Source: Bryobacter aggregatus MPL3 (GTDB lineage Bacteria > Acidobacteriota > Terriglobia > Bryobacterales > Bryobacteraceae). Taken from it: DNA of 64,000 nucleotides. The stretch spans positions 2,170,001 through 2,234,000 of the forward strand of contig NZ_JNIF01000003.1 in the NCBI RefSeq assembly GCF_000702445.1. Reading direction: 5' to 3'. The first letter of the stretch is position 1. Every line of letters begins with the position of its first letter. The translations under genes were made by a program, and so were the position numbers. The notes beneath the pieces are model-generated. The model saw nothing but the letters and a program-made list of their open reading frames with translations, had not been told where the DNA came from and searched no databases. Positions 28,250 through 38,096 of this stretch are shown one piece after another.

Positions 28250-31200
28250 ATGTACAGGTTGTTGCTCCGTGGCAGTATCTCGTATTTGCTTTTACTGGCG
28301 AATCCGCTTTATCCGCAAGCAGTCAACGGTACTCTCGTTGGGACCGTTACCGATTCTTCTGGTGCGTCTGTTGGGGGTGCGAAGGTCACTGCCCTTGAAG
28401 TCAACACGGGTGTGAGCCGTCCGGCAGAAACAAACGCAAGCGGCAATTACTCTTTCTTGAACCTTGCCCCAGGCCTCTACACCGTCTCGGTCGAACTGAC
28501 TGGTTTTCGCAAGGCCGTTCGTGAGAACGTGGATGTCGTTCTCAACTCCACCGTTCGAATTGATCTCGCCTTGCAGCCCGGTCAGGTGACGGAGCAGATT
28601 GTCGTTACTGCTGATGTTCCGCTCCTCCAGACGGATCGCACTGATACGGGCCGGAAAATCGAGCAGCGGCAAATGTCAGAAATGCCGCTCACCCAAAATC
28701 GCAACTTCCAGTCCTTACTGAATCTTGTCCCTGGCGCCGCCCGGGCCCAACGCAATCACTCGGAGTTCTTCAACTCCAACGACTCGCTGCAGTCGCGCGT
28801 CAACGGACAGAGCCGTCTCGCCAACAACGTCCAGTTTGAAGGCGTCGACAACAACCAGCGCACAGGCCTTCTCACTGCGCTGGTGCCGCCGATTGAGGCG
28901 CTGCAATCGGTCGACATCACGACCTCAAACTACGATGCAGAACTCGGGCGTGCCGGTGGTGCTGTGACGAACGTGAACCTGAAGTCCGGCAGCAACGACT
29001 TTCATGGCAGTGTCTACTGGTTCAACAAAGTGAGCGCGCTGAATGCCCGCCGTACCGATCTGCTGGTCAAGCCGCCGGTCACCTACAACTATGCCGGCGC
29101 GACCTTCGGCGGCGCGATCATCAAGAACAAGACCTTCTTCTTTGCCGACTATCTCGGCGTGCGGGACCGGCTTGGCAAGGGCTATCGCTTCACGATTCCA
29201 ACCACTGACTTCCGTACGGGCAACCTGTCCAGCGGCCCGACCATCATCTACGACCCGTCCACTGGCAACGCGGACGGATCGGGACGCACGCCTTTCGCCA
29301 ACAACATCATTCCGGCTGCCCGCATCAGTCCAATCGCCGCCAAGCTGGTTGCGATGATCCCCAACCCGACGCAAGCCGGCACCGCTAACAACTTCTCAGG
29401 CGGCACCACGCGATCGAAAGACACCGACTCGATGGATGCAAAAGTCGATCATAACTTTGGCGCCAACGACCGCATCAGCGTCCGCTTCAGCTTTCAGAAG
29501 CCAAGCCTGATCGATCCGCCGATCTTTGGACTTGCTGGTGGCCCGGCCAATGGAGGCTTCGGTGGGACCGGTGTGCAGAAGACCGTGTCTGCGGGCATCA
29601 ACTATACGAAGGTCTTCAACCCCACCCTCATCACAGAGTTACGCGTCGGCTTTACTCGTTACCGCAATGACGCGCAGAACAGCGACATCAATACGAAAGC
29701 CAGCGATGCCGTGGGGATCAAGGGCATCAATATTTCACCCTTCAATGGTGGCTTGGCAGGCTTCGATATCAGCGGCTACTCCAATCCGATTCTCGGCTAT
29801 TCCGCCAGCTTGCCCTGGATCCGTTTTGAGCAGAACTGGACCGTCGTCAACAACTGGACCAAGACTCTCAACAATCACACTCTCAAGTTCGGCTTCGATT
29901 TCCGTAACACGCGCGATGGTCTCTACCAGACGCAAGTCTACTCCACACGCGGCCTCTATCGCTTCCGTTCCGGACAGACCTCGATTCCCGGCGCGGCCAA
30001 CGGCTTTGCCAATGCCTGGGCTTCGTTCCTGCTCGATCAACCGAATGACTATGGCCGCGATCTTGTCTATGCCTTCCCGGAGTATCTCCAGAAGCCGCTG
30101 TTCACTTATATTCAGGACAAGTGGCAGCTCAACAAGCGCGTCACGATCGACATCGGAATGCGGCATGAACTGTATCCGCCCGCCACGCCCCGCTCGAAGG
30201 GTGGCTTCTCCAATTTCAACCCGGGTGACAACTCGCTCACAGTCACTGGCTTTGGCAACAATCCGGCCAATCTCGGCCGGCAGACGAAGTATCTATTCTT
30301 TGCGCCACGCGTGGGCATCAGTGCGCGCCTGAACGAGAAGACTGTCATCCGTGCGGGCTTCGGCATCTCCTATATGCCCTTTCCCGACAATAGCTATGCC
30401 TATAACTTCCCCGTCCGGCAGAATAACGCTTACAACCCGCTCAACTCCTTTGTAGCCGCAGGGCGCATGGCTGATGGCTTCCCTGCGCCCGATCCGTTTA
30501 CGATTCCATCGAATGGCATCATCGCGCTCAATGGACTCCCGGCCAGCATCCGCAATCAGAACTTCGATGTCATTCCGCTGAACTTCCGTGAAGGTCTGGT
30601 GCAGTCTTATAACTTTGCCATCCAGCGCGCGCTGGGCCGCAGCTATACGCTCGATGTTGCCTATGTCGGCAATGGCGGGCGGCGCGTTCCCACCGTCTTC
30701 AATCTCAACGCAGGCATCATTCCTGGCCAGGGCGCGAATGGGCAGCCACTCTATGCGGCTTATGGCCGTACTGCGGAAACAAATCTTCGCTTCATTGGCA
30801 CCTCCACCAACTACAACTCGCTGCAAGTGAAGTTCGATCGCAAGTTCAACAATGGCTTCTTGTTCACCACCGCCTACACCTGGTCCAAGGCGATCGATTA
30901 CTCCAACGACAACACCGGCCTTGCTCTCTACATCAACACCGGCCGCAACCGCGCCCGCAGCGATTTCGACCGGCGCCACATGTTCAACCAGAGCATCCTC
31001 TATGAATTGCCTTTTGGCAAAGGCAAACAGTTCCTCACCTCTGGTCCTGGAGCGATGCTTCTCGGTGGCTGGCAGGTGAATACGATCCTCACGCTAATGA
31101 CCGGCTCACCCTTCAGCGTGACGGCTCCGGCATCGACATTGAATGCTCCTGGCAACACGCAGTACGCCAACTGGGTGGGTTCCGGCCCGCTAAAGGTGAC

Positions 31201-31537
31201 CGGGCAGGTGAGTCTCAACGGAGAAGGCACCTGGTTCGACACCTCATCGTTTGCGACCCCGAAGCAGGACACCATTGGCAACCTGGGCCGCAACCCCTTC
31301 ACCGGACCTGGCTTCTTCAATGCGGACTTCAGCATCTTCCGGCGCTTTAAGTTTTCCGAGCGCTTTACTGCTGAACTGCGTGGTGAAAGTTTCAACGTGA
31401 CCAATACGCCTCAATACGCCAATCCGGACGGTGGGCTGGCGAACGCAACCTTCGGAAAAGTGACCAGCGCGGGGATCGGCAATGCGGCCGACCCTGGAGC
31501 GCGCAATCTCCAACTCGGGGTACGCCTCCTCTTCTAA
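28250..31537 (+). CDS. TonB-dependent receptor, Oar-like (first of three)
   Basis: A 1095-residue outer-membrane protein. After a signal peptide (to about residue 24, LYPQAVNG) comes a carboxypeptidase-regulatory-like Ig domain (GTVTDSSGASVGGAKVTALE, about 28-105), then the plug (about 110-225) and a long beta-barrel ending in the sorting signal LLF. The receptors of this Oar-like type are expanded in Acidobacteria and are thought to take up oligomers or act in surface functions; the substrate is unknown. The ATG at 28250 is chosen because an AGGAGG lies at 28235-28240, nine bases upstream. Confidence 0.92.
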   Translation: MYRLLLRGSISYLLLLANPLYPQAVNGTLVGTVTDSSGASVGGAKVTALEVNTGVSRPAETNASGNYSFLNLAPGLYTVSVELTGFRKAVRENVDVVLNSTVRIDLALQPGQVTEQIVVTADVPLLQTDRTDTGRKIEQRQMSEMPLTQNRNFQSLLNLVPGAARAQRNHSEFFNSNDSLQSRVNGQSRLANNVQFEGVDNNQRTGLLTALVPPIEALQSVDITTSNYDAELGRAGGAVTNVNLKSGSNDFHGSVYWFNKVSALNARRTDLLVKPPVTYNYAGATFGGAIIKNKTFFFADYLGVRDRLGKGYRFTIPTTDFRTGNLSSGPTIIYDPSTGNADGSGRTPFANNIIPAARISPIAAKLVAMIPNPTQAGTANNFSGGTTRSKDTDSMDAKVDHNFGANDRISVRFSFQKPSLIDPPIFGLAGGPANGGFGGTGVQKTVSAGINYTKVFNPTLITELRVGFTRYRNDAQNSDINTKASDAVGIKGINISPFNGGLAGFDISGYSNPILGYSASLPWIRFEQNWTVVNNWTKTLNNHTLKFGFDFRNTRDGLYQTQVYSTRGLYRFRSGQTSIPGAANGFANAWASFLLDQPNDYGRDLVYAFPEYLQKPLFTYIQDKWQLNKRVTIDIGMRHELYPPATPRSKGGFSNFNPGDNSLTVTGFGNNPANLGRQTKYLFFAPRVGISARLNEKTVIRAGFGISYMPFPDNSYAYNFPVRQNNAYNPLNSFVAAGRMADGFPAPDPFTIPSNGIIALNGLPASIRNQNFDVIPLNFREGLVQSYNFAIQRALGRSYTLDVAYVGNGGRRVPTVFNLNAGIIPGQGANGQPLYAAYGRTAETNLRFIGTSTNYNSLQVKFDRKFNNGFLFTTAYTWSKAIDYSNDNTGLALYINTGRNRARSDFDRRHMFNQSILYELPFGKGKQFLTSGPGAMLLGGWQVNTILTLMTGSPFSVTAPASTLNAPGNTQYANWVGSGPLKVTGQVSLNGEGTWFDTSSFATPKQDTIGNLGRNPFTGPGFFNADFSIFRRFKFSERFTAELRGESFNVTNTPQYANPDGGLANATFGKVTSAGIGNAADPGARNLQLGVRLLF

Positions 31538-31553
31538 TCGAGGGCAGTGCTAT

Positions 31554-31577
31554 TCTCGAAAAACTCAATGTTCGAGA
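31554..31577 (+). other. Short hairpin after the first receptor gene
   Basis: TCTCGAA (31554-31560) and TTCGAGA (31571-31577) form a perfect 7-pair stem with a 10-base loop, 17 bases after the receptor stop codon. There is no T-run, so termination would be weak or factor-assisted. Confidence 0.35.
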
Positions 31578-31633
31578 CTATCCGGGTCGACTGTTTCGCT
31601 CCATAACATCAGATCTCATTCTCGGGAGTTACG

Positions 31634-34600
31634 ATGAAAAGTCTTCAAGTTGTCTTTGCTTTCTTCCTTGCCACCTCCTCTCTGGTTCTGGCACAAACTA
31701 CTGCAAGTTCTATCCTCGGTACCCTCACGGATTCGACCGGTGCTGTTGTCGCCAACGCGAGGGTGATCCTCACCAATCTCCGCACGGCTGTGAAGGCGGA
31801 GACCGTTTCTACATCGTCGGGAGACTATCTCTTCCCACTTGTCGATGTCGGTGAGTACAGCGTTGCGGTGGAAGCCCCTGGCTTCAAATCAGAGCTGCGC
31901 CGTGGCGTTCAGGTGCAGGTCACTGAAAAGGTTCGTGTCGATTTCACTCTGCAAGTCGGACAAGTCACAGACCGCGTCGAAGTGACGGCAGAGACAGCGG
32001 CACTGAAAACTGACGAGTCCACCCTTGGCAATGTTGTCGAACAGCGCCGTCTCGTCGAGCTTCCCATCAATGGCCGCAATGTTGGCAATTTCGCGGCGCT
32101 GCAGCCCGGTGTAATGTTTGGCTCGCGGGGCGGCCTCGATGGACAGAGCGGCACGGGCGGTGGTGTGCCGATTCCGGGGCAAACGATCGCGATTGTCGCC
32201 AATGGGCAACGCGAGACGAACATGCACGCCACTCTCGACGGCGTGATCGCAACGGAGGCGCGTGTCAATACGGTGCCCTTCTCACCTTCGCCCGAAGCGA
32301 TGGAAGAAGTGAAGGTGCTCACCGGTTCGTACTCCGCTGAATACGGTTTCAACTCCGGCGCGCAACTCATCATGGTGATGCGTTCGGGCGGCAATGACTT
32401 CCATGGTGCCGCTTACGAGTTTCTCCGGAACGACAAACTCGATGCGGAGAACTACTTCCAGAACTACTTCACTCCGGCAGGCGCCGCCCGCGTTCCAAAG
32501 CAGAATCTGCGGCAGAACCAGTACGGTGGCGTCCTGAGTGGCCCGGTCTGGATTCCGAAACTTTATAACGGGCGGAACAAGACCTTCTTCATGTTCAATT
32601 ACGAAGGCCGCCGTCGCAGCAATCCAGGCGTCACTGGCAGTGGCCTGGTGCCCAGCGACGCCATGCGGACGGGAGACTTCTCCGCGTTGCTGAATCGCAC
32701 GAATGCGGCGGGGGCGGCGCTCGCGCCAGTCTTGATTTATGATCCGCTCTCCAACACGGCAGCGCCTACGCCTTTCCCCGGGAACATCATTCCTGCAAAC
32801 CTCATTAGTTCCACGGCCAAAGCGCTCCTGTCCTTCTGGCAGAAGCCGCAAGTGGTGCTGCCCGATCCTCTCACCGGCACCAACTACCAGGGCGTCGGAG
32901 GCCAGCGGATCGAGGACGATCAATACTTCACCCGCATCGATCACAACATCTCCGACAAAGACAAGGTGATGTTCCGCTATGCAACCAACATCCCCTATTA
33001 CCTCACCGTTCCTGGGGCCTCCCCGCAGTTCACCTACCGGGTGGTGGCGCGCAACAACAACATTGCGACACAATGGATTCACGTATTCAGTCCGACGATT
33101 GTGAATGAAGCGCGCTACGGTTACTCCACCTCACGCGATGATAGTTTCAACCCGCGCGCCAATACCAACTTCGATCTGAGCGCGATTGGCCTGGATGCCT
33201 TCCGTGTTGTGAACGATGGCAATCGAAAGCTCACCCCGCGCGAGGCGGGTCTTCCCACCATGAATGTGGCGCCCTTCCTGAGTCTGGCTGAGCAGGATGG
33301 AGGCAACGGCTTTGATGACAATCGCGTGCACCAGATTGGCGACAATCTTTCCTGGAGCTTCGGGCGCCATAGCTTGAAGTTCGGTGGAGAGTTCCGTCGC
33401 GTCTCGCTGTTCCGTGGCGCTGCCAATGTGCCCCGTGGCTCTTTCGATTTCACCGGCAATCTTGCCAACAATGGCTTTGCCGCCTTCCTCCTCGGAGTGC
33501 CCAGTGCCACCAACACGCCGGAAGGCCTTCCTCTAACGGACATCCGCCAGAACCGCATTGGATTCTTTGGGCAGGATGATTTCAAGGTCTCGAAGCGCCT
33601 CACCTTGAACCTGGGTCTCCGCTACGAGTTCAACAGTGCCGCCACGGACATCCGTGGTCTGTGGCGCTCTTTCGAATGGCAGAACGGGCTCAACAACCCC
33701 CCGGTCTTTGTCCCCAATCAGATCCGCACCGTCTATGACTTCTACAAGCCACAGAAGAACATGTTCATGCCGCGCATCGGCATCGCCTATCGGCCAACCG
33801 AGGCTTGGGTGGTTCGCGCTGGCTACGGCATCTATTACAACGTTCACCAACTGAACAACTACTCCATCCTCAATCTGAATCCGCCGCTCTCGGGCAGTTC
33901 GAATTTCTCGAACGACGCCCGCAGCAATACACTCGTCAACCCAGTGAACTTCCTCAGTTTCAGCAATCCCTTTGGTGTGATCAACAACGCCAGTGCGGTG
34001 AGCGCGAACGTTCTCAATACCGATAACTTCCAGCCGCAGGTGAACCAGTGGAGCCTGGACGTCCAACGCCGTCTTGTTGCGGGCATGGTTCTCTCGGTTG
34101 GCTATGTGGGGTCGAAGACCTCGCATCTCGATACCACCATGGAGCGCAACTCTCCCGACCCTGCTTTCAATACGACCTCGAGTACTCTCCAATCCCGCCG
34201 TCCCATCCAATTTGTCGTCGACAGCGGCGTGCTGCGGCCCTTGACGCGGGTTCGTTTTCTCGATTCGGGAGGCAACTCGTCTTACCAGGGCTTGCAACTC
34301 TCTCTGCAGAAGCGCTTTGCTCACGGCTTCAGCTTCAGCATCGCCCACACCATGTCCAAGACCCTGATTGAAGGCTACGGACGGAATGAGACCGACGGCT
34401 ACAACCCGAACGCCTCACAAAACCCCCGCAACCGCGCGGCAGATAAGGGCCGTGTTGGCTTTGATGCCACGCACAACATGGTCAACAGCTTTATCTACGA
34501 GATCCCGATGTTTGCCGCACTCCAGAAAGGCGTTGCAGGCGCCATCTTCAACGGCTGGCAATCCAATGGCATCATCACTTTGCGCACGGGTTTCCCCATG

Positions 34601-35077
34601 ACGGTCACGCAAGGTGCGATCACGAATACGGCGAACGTCACCATCCGCCCCGACCGCGTCGGCAAGGGAAGCGTCTCTAACCCCACCGTAAACCAGTGGT
34701 ACAACCCCGACGACTTCCGCATTGTTTCCTGTCAGGATCCCACCATCCCTGAGGCCTGCAAGTACGGCAACGCGGGCGTTGGCATCCTCGAAGGTCCGGG
34801 CTTTGCCAACGTTGACTACTCGATGTTCAAGAACTTCCGGGTGAGCGAAAGGATCAAGGTGCAGTTTCGCTCGGAGTTCTACAACGTTTTCAATACCCCA
34901 CAATTCGCGCGGCCCAACGGCGTGCTGAATACAGGGGGCGGATTCCTGCCCACGCGCAATGCTTCGGGGACTCTCGTCTATCCGTCGCAGGCGAATATCG
35001 CGCGTGGTCCCGGAGCGATCACCTCGACGGTGTCGCCAAACCGTCAGATCCAGTTTGGACTCAAGATCCTCTTCTAG
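31634..35077 (+). CDS. TonB-dependent receptor, Oar-like (second of three)
   Basis: A 1147-residue outer-membrane receptor with the same build: signal peptide (1-20, ending LVLAQ), regulatory-like domain (ILGTLTDSTGAVVANARVIL, about 25-105), plug beginning near residue 115 (VEQRRLVELPINGRNVGNFA) and barrel ending ILF. GGGAG-like ribosome binding sequence (GGGAG) precedes the ATG at 31634. It has 96 bases between it and the preceding receptor, and its sequence is clearly divergent from that receptor, so the two are not a recent tandem copy. A bidirectional terminator follows. Confidence 0.92.
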   Translation: MKSLQVVFAFFLATSSLVLAQTTASSILGTLTDSTGAVVANARVILTNLRTAVKAETVSTSSGDYLFPLVDVGEYSVAVEAPGFKSELRRGVQVQVTEKVRVDFTLQVGQVTDRVEVTAETAALKTDESTLGNVVEQRRLVELPINGRNVGNFAALQPGVMFGSRGGLDGQSGTGGGVPIPGQTIAIVANGQRETNMHATLDGVIATEARVNTVPFSPSPEAMEEVKVLTGSYSAEYGFNSGAQLIMVMRSGGNDFHGAAYEFLRNDKLDAENYFQNYFTPAGAARVPKQNLRQNQYGGVLSGPVWIPKLYNGRNKTFFMFNYEGRRRSNPGVTGSGLVPSDAMRTGDFSALLNRTNAAGAALAPVLIYDPLSNTAAPTPFPGNIIPANLISSTAKALLSFWQKPQVVLPDPLTGTNYQGVGGQRIEDDQYFTRIDHNISDKDKVMFRYATNIPYYLTVPGASPQFTYRVVARNNNIATQWIHVFSPTIVNEARYGYSTSRDDSFNPRANTNFDLSAIGLDAFRVVNDGNRKLTPREAGLPTMNVAPFLSLAEQDGGNGFDDNRVHQIGDNLSWSFGRHSLKFGGEFRRVSLFRGAANVPRGSFDFTGNLANNGFAAFLLGVPSATNTPEGLPLTDIRQNRIGFFGQDDFKVSKRLTLNLGLRYEFNSAATDIRGLWRSFEWQNGLNNPPVFVPNQIRTVYDFYKPQKNMFMPRIGIAYRPTEAWVVRAGYGIYYNVHQLNNYSILNLNPPLSGSSNFSNDARSNTLVNPVNFLSFSNPFGVINNASAVSANVLNTDNFQPQVNQWSLDVQRRLVAGMVLSVGYVGSKTSHLDTTMERNSPDPAFNTTSSTLQSRRPIQFVVDSGVLRPLTRVRFLDSGGNSSYQGLQLSLQKRFAHGFSFSIAHTMSKTLIEGYGRNETDGYNPNASQNPRNRAADKGRVGFDATHNMVNSFIYEIPMFAALQKGVAGAIFNGWQSNGIITLRTGFPMTVTQGAITNTANVTIRPDRVGKGSVSNPTVNQWYNPDDFRIVSCQDPTIPEACKYGNAGVGILEGPGFANVDYSMFKNFRVSERIKVQFRSEFYNVFNTPQFARPNGVLNTGGGFLPTRNASGTLVYPSQANIARGPGAITSTVSPNRQIQFGLKILF

Positions 35078-35093
35078 GCTCTGGTTCCAAACA

Positions 35094-35128
35094 CGAAAAA
35101 GGGCCGTCCGATTGGGCGGCCCTTTTCG
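35094..35128. terminator. Bidirectional intrinsic terminator
   Basis: CGAAAAAGGGCCG (35094-35106) pairs with CGGCCCTTTTCG (35117-35128) around a ten-base loop, with one extra A on the left. A and T runs flank the GC stem in both directions. It lies between the convergent second receptor and the esterase-propeller gene. Confidence 0.85.
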
Positions 35129-35130
35129 AA

Positions 35131-36801
35131 TTACTTCACGACGTCGATGCTGGCGAAGGTTCGCTCGCCACTTCTCATTTCATTCACCAGCTTGCCCTTC
35201 GGATCCACCTCAACCACCCGGCGGCCGGTATAGTCGACGATCAGCAGATTGCCATTCGGCATCTGCGCGATGCCACTGGCCCAGCCAAACTGTAGATCCA
35301 TCTTTGTGCCTGCGATCGAACGGACGACACTCCCGTTCGGCGCAACCTCTACCACTTCTCCCGGATCGCTGATGCTCACCAGCGTATTACCGTTCGCCAG
35401 ACGAATGGCCTGGTAGGCGCGGCGTTGCGCTCCGTTCGGAGCCTGCCACTGCCAGATCACTTTGCCGCTGGCATCCACTTCCAAGATCTTCGCAATGGCT
35501 TCTTCCGCAATGAGCGTCGTGTTCTGGGCGGTTCTGCGGCTATTGCGCATCCGCATATTGGACAGATTCTCCGCCTCATACTTCCACACCACCTTCTTTG
35601 CGGGCGTCACCTCAATCACCTTGCCCAGCTTGGCATCGCCAATGAGCGTGTTGCCGTTCGCGAGGCGCTGGGCGCTGAGCGGGTGCTCGAGTCCTTCTCC
35701 ATAGCTCCACACTTCCTGTTGCTTGTCATCGAGCTCAACGACACGCTTCTCTGGAGCAATGGTGAACAGCACATGGCCGTTCGCCAGGCTCTGGACATCG
35801 TGTCCGCGGCCATTCTTTTTGGTCCAATAGACCTTGCCGGAGGGCCAGTCCATCGAAAGGATCTCCCCCCGCACGCCGTGATCGCTCAGCAGCAGGCGCG
35901 TCTGGGGAATCACAGTCTTAAACTGCTTGTCGAGAAACGCAAAGGCTACGGTTTCGGCGCGTTCTGCGTCAGCGCCCTTGAAGCCGTGTCCTGCCCCCGA
36001 AATCGTTTCCATCTCGGCATCCACACCCGCATTCAGCAGGCGCTCGGTGATGGCGACGCTGTGCTCATAGGCAACGTAGGTGTCTTTTGTCCCGTGGATG
36101 GAAATTGTTGGGGCCGCGTTCGGCGTCACCCAGTTGATCGGGCTGGCCTTCTGATGGATCTTGCGGTTCTGATCGAGATGCCCACCCATCCAGAGGGGTA
36201 GCACTTGCGCGGCATCGACACTCTTGGAGTAGCTCTGGGTGAAGTCCGTCGGACCGTAATAGTTGACGACGCACTGCACCTTGCTCGAAAACTCGCGATT
36301 GGGGCCGGTGCCCTCAAATTCGGCCACATCACCGGTGAGGCCCAGCATCAACACCAGATGCCCGCCGGCGCTTCCACCCCAGGCGGCAATGTGTTCCGGA
36401 TCGATGCCGTACTTTGCTGCGTTTGCTCGCAGATAGCGTACGGCTGCTTTGGCGTCTTCGAGTCCGGAGGGGAACTGATTCCTAGGCGCCAAGCGATAGC
36501 TGGCTGTAGCCGTTACATAGCCGCGCTGCGCCAGTTTTGCTGCCAGGGCCAGATAGCTCTGCCGGTTTCCGGCTCGAAATCCTCCACCGTGGATGAAAAG
36601 GACCGCCGGGGCGAGACCACTCAGATTCTGTGGCCGGAGAATATCCATCTCCAACTTCCCGCCGACATTGGAATATTCCAGGTTCGGTGTGTAGCTCAGG
36701 CCGGCTGGCGCCTGAAACGGAGTGGGACTTTGAGAGAATGCGAGGTGTGAAAACGTAAGAAATGCAATCAGCAGCATGCGTCGAGACATGCTCGGGAGCA
36801 T
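35131..36801 (-). CDS. Exported esterase fused to a C-terminal propeller-like domain
   Basis: A 556-residue protein with a signal peptide (to about residue 23) and two parts. Residues about 30-300 are an alpha/beta hydrolase of the BD-FAE/HSL-like type: oxyanion motif FIHGGGFRAGN, nucleophile in WGGSAGGH, acid in HGTKDTYV and histidine in GAGHGF. Residues about 310-556 are a repeat-built region with recurring LANGNTLI/LPNGNLLIVD and KVIEV/RVVEVDPKGK units, like PQQ-like or NHL-type beta-propeller blades. The hydrolase half resembles acetyl-xylan or carbohydrate esterases. It begins one base after the stop of the upstream glycosyltransferase; an internal ATG at 36789 is also possible. Confidence 0.85.
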   Translation of the reverse strand: MLPSMSRRMLLIAFLTFSHLAFSQSPTPFQAPAGLSYTPNLEYSNVGGKLEMDILRPQNLSGLAPAVLFIHGGGFRAGNRQSYLALAAKLAQRGYVTATASYRLAPRNQFPSGLEDAKAAVRYLRANAAKYGIDPEHIAAWGGSAGGHLVLMLGLTGDVAEFEGTGPNREFSSKVQCVVNYYGPTDFTQSYSKSVDAAQVLPLWMGGHLDQNRKIHQKASPINWVTPNAAPTISIHGTKDTYVAYEHSVAITERLLNAGVDAEMETISGAGHGFKGADAERAETVAFAFLDKQFKTVIPQTRLLLSDHGVRGEILSMDWPSGKVYWTKKNGRGHDVQSLANGHVLFTIAPEKRVVELDDKQQEVWSYGEGLEHPLSAQRLANGNTLIGDAKLGKVIEVTPAKKVVWKYEAENLSNMRMRNSRRTAQNTTLIAEEAIAKILEVDASGKVIWQWQAPNGAQRRAYQAIRLANGNTLVSISDPGEVVEVAPNGSVVRSIAGTKMDLQFGWASGIAQMPNGNLLIVDYTGRRVVEVDPKGKLVNEMRSGERTFASIDVVK

Positions 36802-36802
36802 A

Positions 36803-37801
36803 TCACTTCAGCTCTTCACCTGCCGCCAACTCTGGGATGGGGCCCGCCAGAACATGCTGGCTGAATCCAATCGCAAAGCCTAAACCGCTATAGAAGTAGT
36901 ACAGGAAATGAACCGGCATGGCTCCAATCGCTCCGCCCCAATGCCATTGCCGGGCCAGGAACGAGTAGACCGGCCAATTGATGGCGATCACGCACAGCCA
37001 GCAAAGTACAGCAAGCCCCCAACCCAGAAACAGTGCCGGAAGCGCTACCATCGCCAGTGCCACCGAGAGCCGCTGGCTCCATTGCACGTTCAGATCGTTG
37101 GGCATTTCGCCTTCACGCAGAATGAGACGTGTCCAGGGGATCGCCCGGTCGAAAAGATCCGTCTTGACCATGTTGGACAATGTCCAGACTTTTAGGTGCT
37201 TCACATGAATACTGGGGTCCAGCGCGATGCGCGAACCGTTTTTCTTCATGCGATATCCGAGTTCGATGTCTTCAATGGAAGGCCGGCCGAAGCTGACATC
37301 AAAGCCTCCCACGGCAAGAAATGCATCCTTCCGAACGGCTCCGCACGCGCCCCAGAATGCAATCGTCTCCCGTTTGCCCTGTTGATGGAAATAGCTATGT
37401 AGCAGATTGCGGTAGCGAGAGATGAAGCCACGCCCGTCAGGCGCAAAATCATAGGATCCGATCAGCGCATCCAGTTGCGGATCTTCCTCGAAGCTCTTCA
37501 CAATCTTCTCAATCGCGTCCGGACAGGCCTCTACATCAGAGTCCAAGAAGAGAATCAAGTCCCCTTGCGCCGCTTTTGCGCCGATGTTCCGCGCCACAGC
37601 CGGTCCGCTTTGCACCGACGTTTGTAGAACCGTGGCTCCGAATTGTTCTGCGATCGATACGGTATTATCCGTTGAGCTATCACTGACAACAATCAGCTCA
37701 CCGGGCAACAGCGTAGAACGCTGGATCGCTCCGAGACAACGCGGCAAGACCGCCGCAGCGTTGTAGGCCGGAACGACAATTGTCAAATACTCACAACGCA
37801 C
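36803..37801 (-). CDS. Family 2 glycosyltransferase with membrane helices
   Basis: A 332-residue GT-A enzyme. The N-terminal LTIVVPAYNAAAVLPRCL starts the nucleotide-sugar fold; the metal-binding motif is FLDSDVEACPDAIEKI, followed by GGFDVSFGRPSIEDIELGYRM, the acceptor-side ED motif. Two or three hydrophobic segments near the C-terminus (about 245-315) place it on the inner membrane. The start is the GTG at 37801. It is transcribed with the esterase-propeller gene, one base downstream. The donor and acceptor are unknown. Confidence 0.88.
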   Translation of the reverse strand: MRCEYLTIVVPAYNAAAVLPRCLGAIQRSTLLPGELIVVSDSSTDNTVSIAEQFGATVLQTSVQSGPAVARNIGAKAAQGDLILFLDSDVEACPDAIEKIVKSFEEDPQLDALIGSYDFAPDGRGFISRYRNLLHSYFHQQGKRETIAFWGACGAVRKDAFLAVGGFDVSFGRPSIEDIELGYRMKKNGSRIALDPSIHVKHLKVWTLSNMVKTDLFDRAIPWTRLILREGEMPNDLNVQWSQRLSVALAMVALPALFLGWGLAVLCWLCVIAINWPVYSFLARQWHWGGAIGAMPVHFLYYFYSGLGFAIGFSQHVLAGPIPELAAGEELK

Positions 37802-38096
37802 TTTAGGGCCCTCCTCCCTGCATGCTCTTCCGCTCTCAAATTAGAACCGCGACTGTCCTCATTTCAATTGAGCGATTTTCATGAAGACCATCCATCGAAA
37901 AGTCTCTCACAGTGATGGCCAAAACGCGACTGCCGGTGGTCCAACGGATAGCAGTGATCGACTCAATGATTCAACCTAGATCTCTGATGTTTCTACCTTA
38001 TATCGGATTAGTACTAGAGAACTGTAGGGATAGATGGAGGTACCGAGGCCGCTTGTCCGATGGGAGCCGAAAGCTTACACTTCACTGGCAAAGTCT
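37802..38096. other. Divergent intergenic region, nothing definite
   Basis: A 295-base gap between the divergent glycosyltransferase and the next plus-strand gene. It should hold both promoters, but no convincing -35/-10 pair or repeat was found. Short open frames within it lack a ribosome binding site. Confidence 0.5.

Noticed and set aside
28200-28250. A possible -10 box TATAGA (near 28207) between the arms of the long inverted repeat
   Set aside because: No acceptable -35 box lies at the right distance, so a promoter was not annotated.
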